A stretch of 64,000 bases of DNA from Sanderia malayensis (lineage: Eukaryota > Cnidaria > Scyphozoa > Semaeostomeae > Pelagiidae). The translations under genes were made by a program, and so were the position numbers. The DNA is taken from NCBI GenBank assembly GCA_013076295.1, contig RQOL01000876.1:496001-560000 (forward strand), read 5' to 3'. Positions 63,320 to 64,000 of this stretch are shown piece by piece. The first letter of the stretch is position 1. Each line of letters begins with the position of its first letter. Under the pieces are notes generated by a model that saw nothing but the letters and a program-made list of their open reading frames with translations, was not told where the DNA came from and made no database searches.

Positions 63320-63598
63320 CTATTTCTTAAATTCTTCATCTGCATATGCCCACTTATCGCGTTGTTTTTTCGGTACTCCGGCAGCTCTCCAAAATTCTCT
63401 AGGGATGAACTGTAGGGGTTTTAGTTTTTTCCAACCCTTTTTCCACATTGTTGGTTTCAGCTCTCGCTGTAACCCTGGTAGTGGTGTTGCTGCAATAGCT
63501 GTTTTCACAATCCAATTTTGTATGTTTTTAAAAAGACCTTTACCCCTAATTCTCTTAGTGCGCTGTTTCTTTCTACTCTGTCTCTTGCGCTTACCCAT
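63320..63598 (-). CDS. Small basic provirus protein with Trp-rich centre
   Basis: The 92-residue ORF starts MGKRKRQSRKKQRTKRIRGK, has a hydrophobic middle (NWIVKTAIAATPLPGL) and WKKGWKKLKPLQFIPREFWR, and ends KWAYADEEFKK. It is probably a virion or DNA-binding protein by charge and position. No family recognised. Confidence 0.45.
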   Translation of the reverse strand: MGKRKRQSRKKQRTKRIRGKGLFKNIQNWIVKTAIAATPLPGLQRELKPTMWKKGWKKLKPLQFIPREFWRAAGVPKKQRDKWAYADEEFKK

Positions 63599-63756
63599 CT
63601 TTATTTATGAGGTAAATGCATTGTTTTTATAAGAAATTTAAGACGAAAAAGCTGTTTAATGAATGCGTGCATTGCCCTCCGACATTGTGCCATTTTCATT
63701 ATTGTAATGATGCAGATTCCTTATATAGACCCATGCATACAAATAAAAACACGCAT

Positions 63757-64000
63757 TTACATGAGGATATCATTTTGTGCAATTTCAACATCTCCCCATT
63801 CTCTAAGAACACAATCATATTTAATGTTATAAAGTAAGCAATCCACCCATAAACTACTAATGTTGTATTGTTTCTTTGCGTGATGATAGATAATTTGCTT
63901 CTCTATCCAAAGGAGTATCACAGCAAACCTTCCCAAGTTTCCATTTCCATCAGAAAAACTTTCATTGAATAGTGTTTTCAAGGTGTCATTGATCCTGTCT
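63757..64000 (-). pseudogene. Second, degraded Fic-like fragment at the right edge
   Basis: On the minus strand the frame reads LFNESFSDGNGNLGRFAVIL, then LWIEKQIIYHHAKKQ. FSDGNGNLGR corresponds to the Fic signature FxDGNGRxxR. The catalytic His has been replaced (N-E-S before F) and the first Arg is Asn. At the DNA level TTTCCATTTCCATCAG is shared with the Fic-like gene at 62150-62700. The fragment runs out of the window on the right, so its start cannot be seen. Confidence 0.45.

Larger units (their letters stand above)
50380..64000. mobile_element. Maverick/Polinton (adintovirus-like) provirus, decayed; right end outside window
   Basis: The hallmark set is present: protein-primed DNA polymerase B, retroviral-type integrase with chromodomain, adenain-type protease, double jelly-roll major capsid protein and FtsK/HerA-type packaging ATPase. 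Small basic virion proteins accompany them. Polymerase is on the plus strand and all structural and packaging genes on the minus strand, converging near 54.5 kb. Frameshifts hit polymerase, capsid protein, integrase, ATPase and the Fic gene, and an insertion splits the integrase. Terminal repeats were not found; the right end may lie beyond 64000. Confidence 0.9.

Overview
The window looks like nuclear DNA from an animal, most likely a cnidarian such as a coral or sea anemone. This is an inference from the mix of element families: Maverick/Polinton, Penelope with GIY-YIG, Helitron, BEL/Pao, Gypsy and CR1/L2-like LINEs. It also rests on GT-AG introns and a U1 snRNA-like sequence. I recognise no ordinary host protein gene. 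Almost everything readable is a mobile element, and elements are often nested inside one another.

Layout. 1-2249: a giant palindrome built of short tandem repeats. 2376-3740: a broken C2H2-finger gene, a promoter-like tract and a terminal-repeat-like block that recurs at 33519-33990. 3756-7296: minus-strand Gypsy remnant with a 5' LTR, split by a hAT-type element with a perfect 8-bp duplication. 9336-11487: palindrome of two Penelope-like 3' halves, each with a hammerhead-ribozyme-like motif. 12.78-13.0 kb: old Helitron fragment. 13.65-17.2 kb: BEL/Pao remnants. 17533-17697: U1 snRNA-like gene or pseudogene. 17915-18198: TA-flanked MITE. 18.4-23.3 kb: two LINEs tail to tail. 24.2-28.5 kb: minus-strand Gypsy pieces and other debris. 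28554-33518: second Gypsy of the first family, with a LINE inserted in its protease.

33519-36440 holds a terminal-repeat-like block, a promoter-like direct repeat, a 913-bp foldback element and a clean five-exon gene for a C4HC3 zinc-finger protein. 36489-49526 is a head-to-tail array of four Helitron units. Each unit ends in a GC-rich hairpin plus CTAG, and each CTAG directly abuts the 5'-TC of the next unit. The last unit keeps a Q/P-rich ORF and a spliced PIF1-type helicase.

From about 50.4 kb to the right edge lies a decayed but nearly complete Maverick/Polinton (adintovirus-like) provirus. On the plus strand it has a protein-primed DNA polymerase B with an N-terminal zinc finger. On the minus strand it has adenain-type protease, double jelly-roll major capsid protein, basic minor virion proteins, two copies of a structural-protein family, an integrase with chromodomain, a packaging ATPase, a small unknown gene, a Fic-domain gene and a second degraded Fic-like piece. 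Many minus-strand genes abut or overlap by 4 nt, as in compact viral genomes. The provirus is inactivated by several frameshifts and by a 175-bp insertion in the integrase.

The most striking observations are these: alternating GAA/TTC heat-shock-element arrays with TATA and CCAAT boxes at two provirus promoters; Fic-domain cargo in a Polinton; the tandem Helitron array; tandem stem-loops with a compensatory base change inside a Helitron; and the intron-containing C4HC3 gene in a mobile-looking segment. All calls were made by eye, without database searches.
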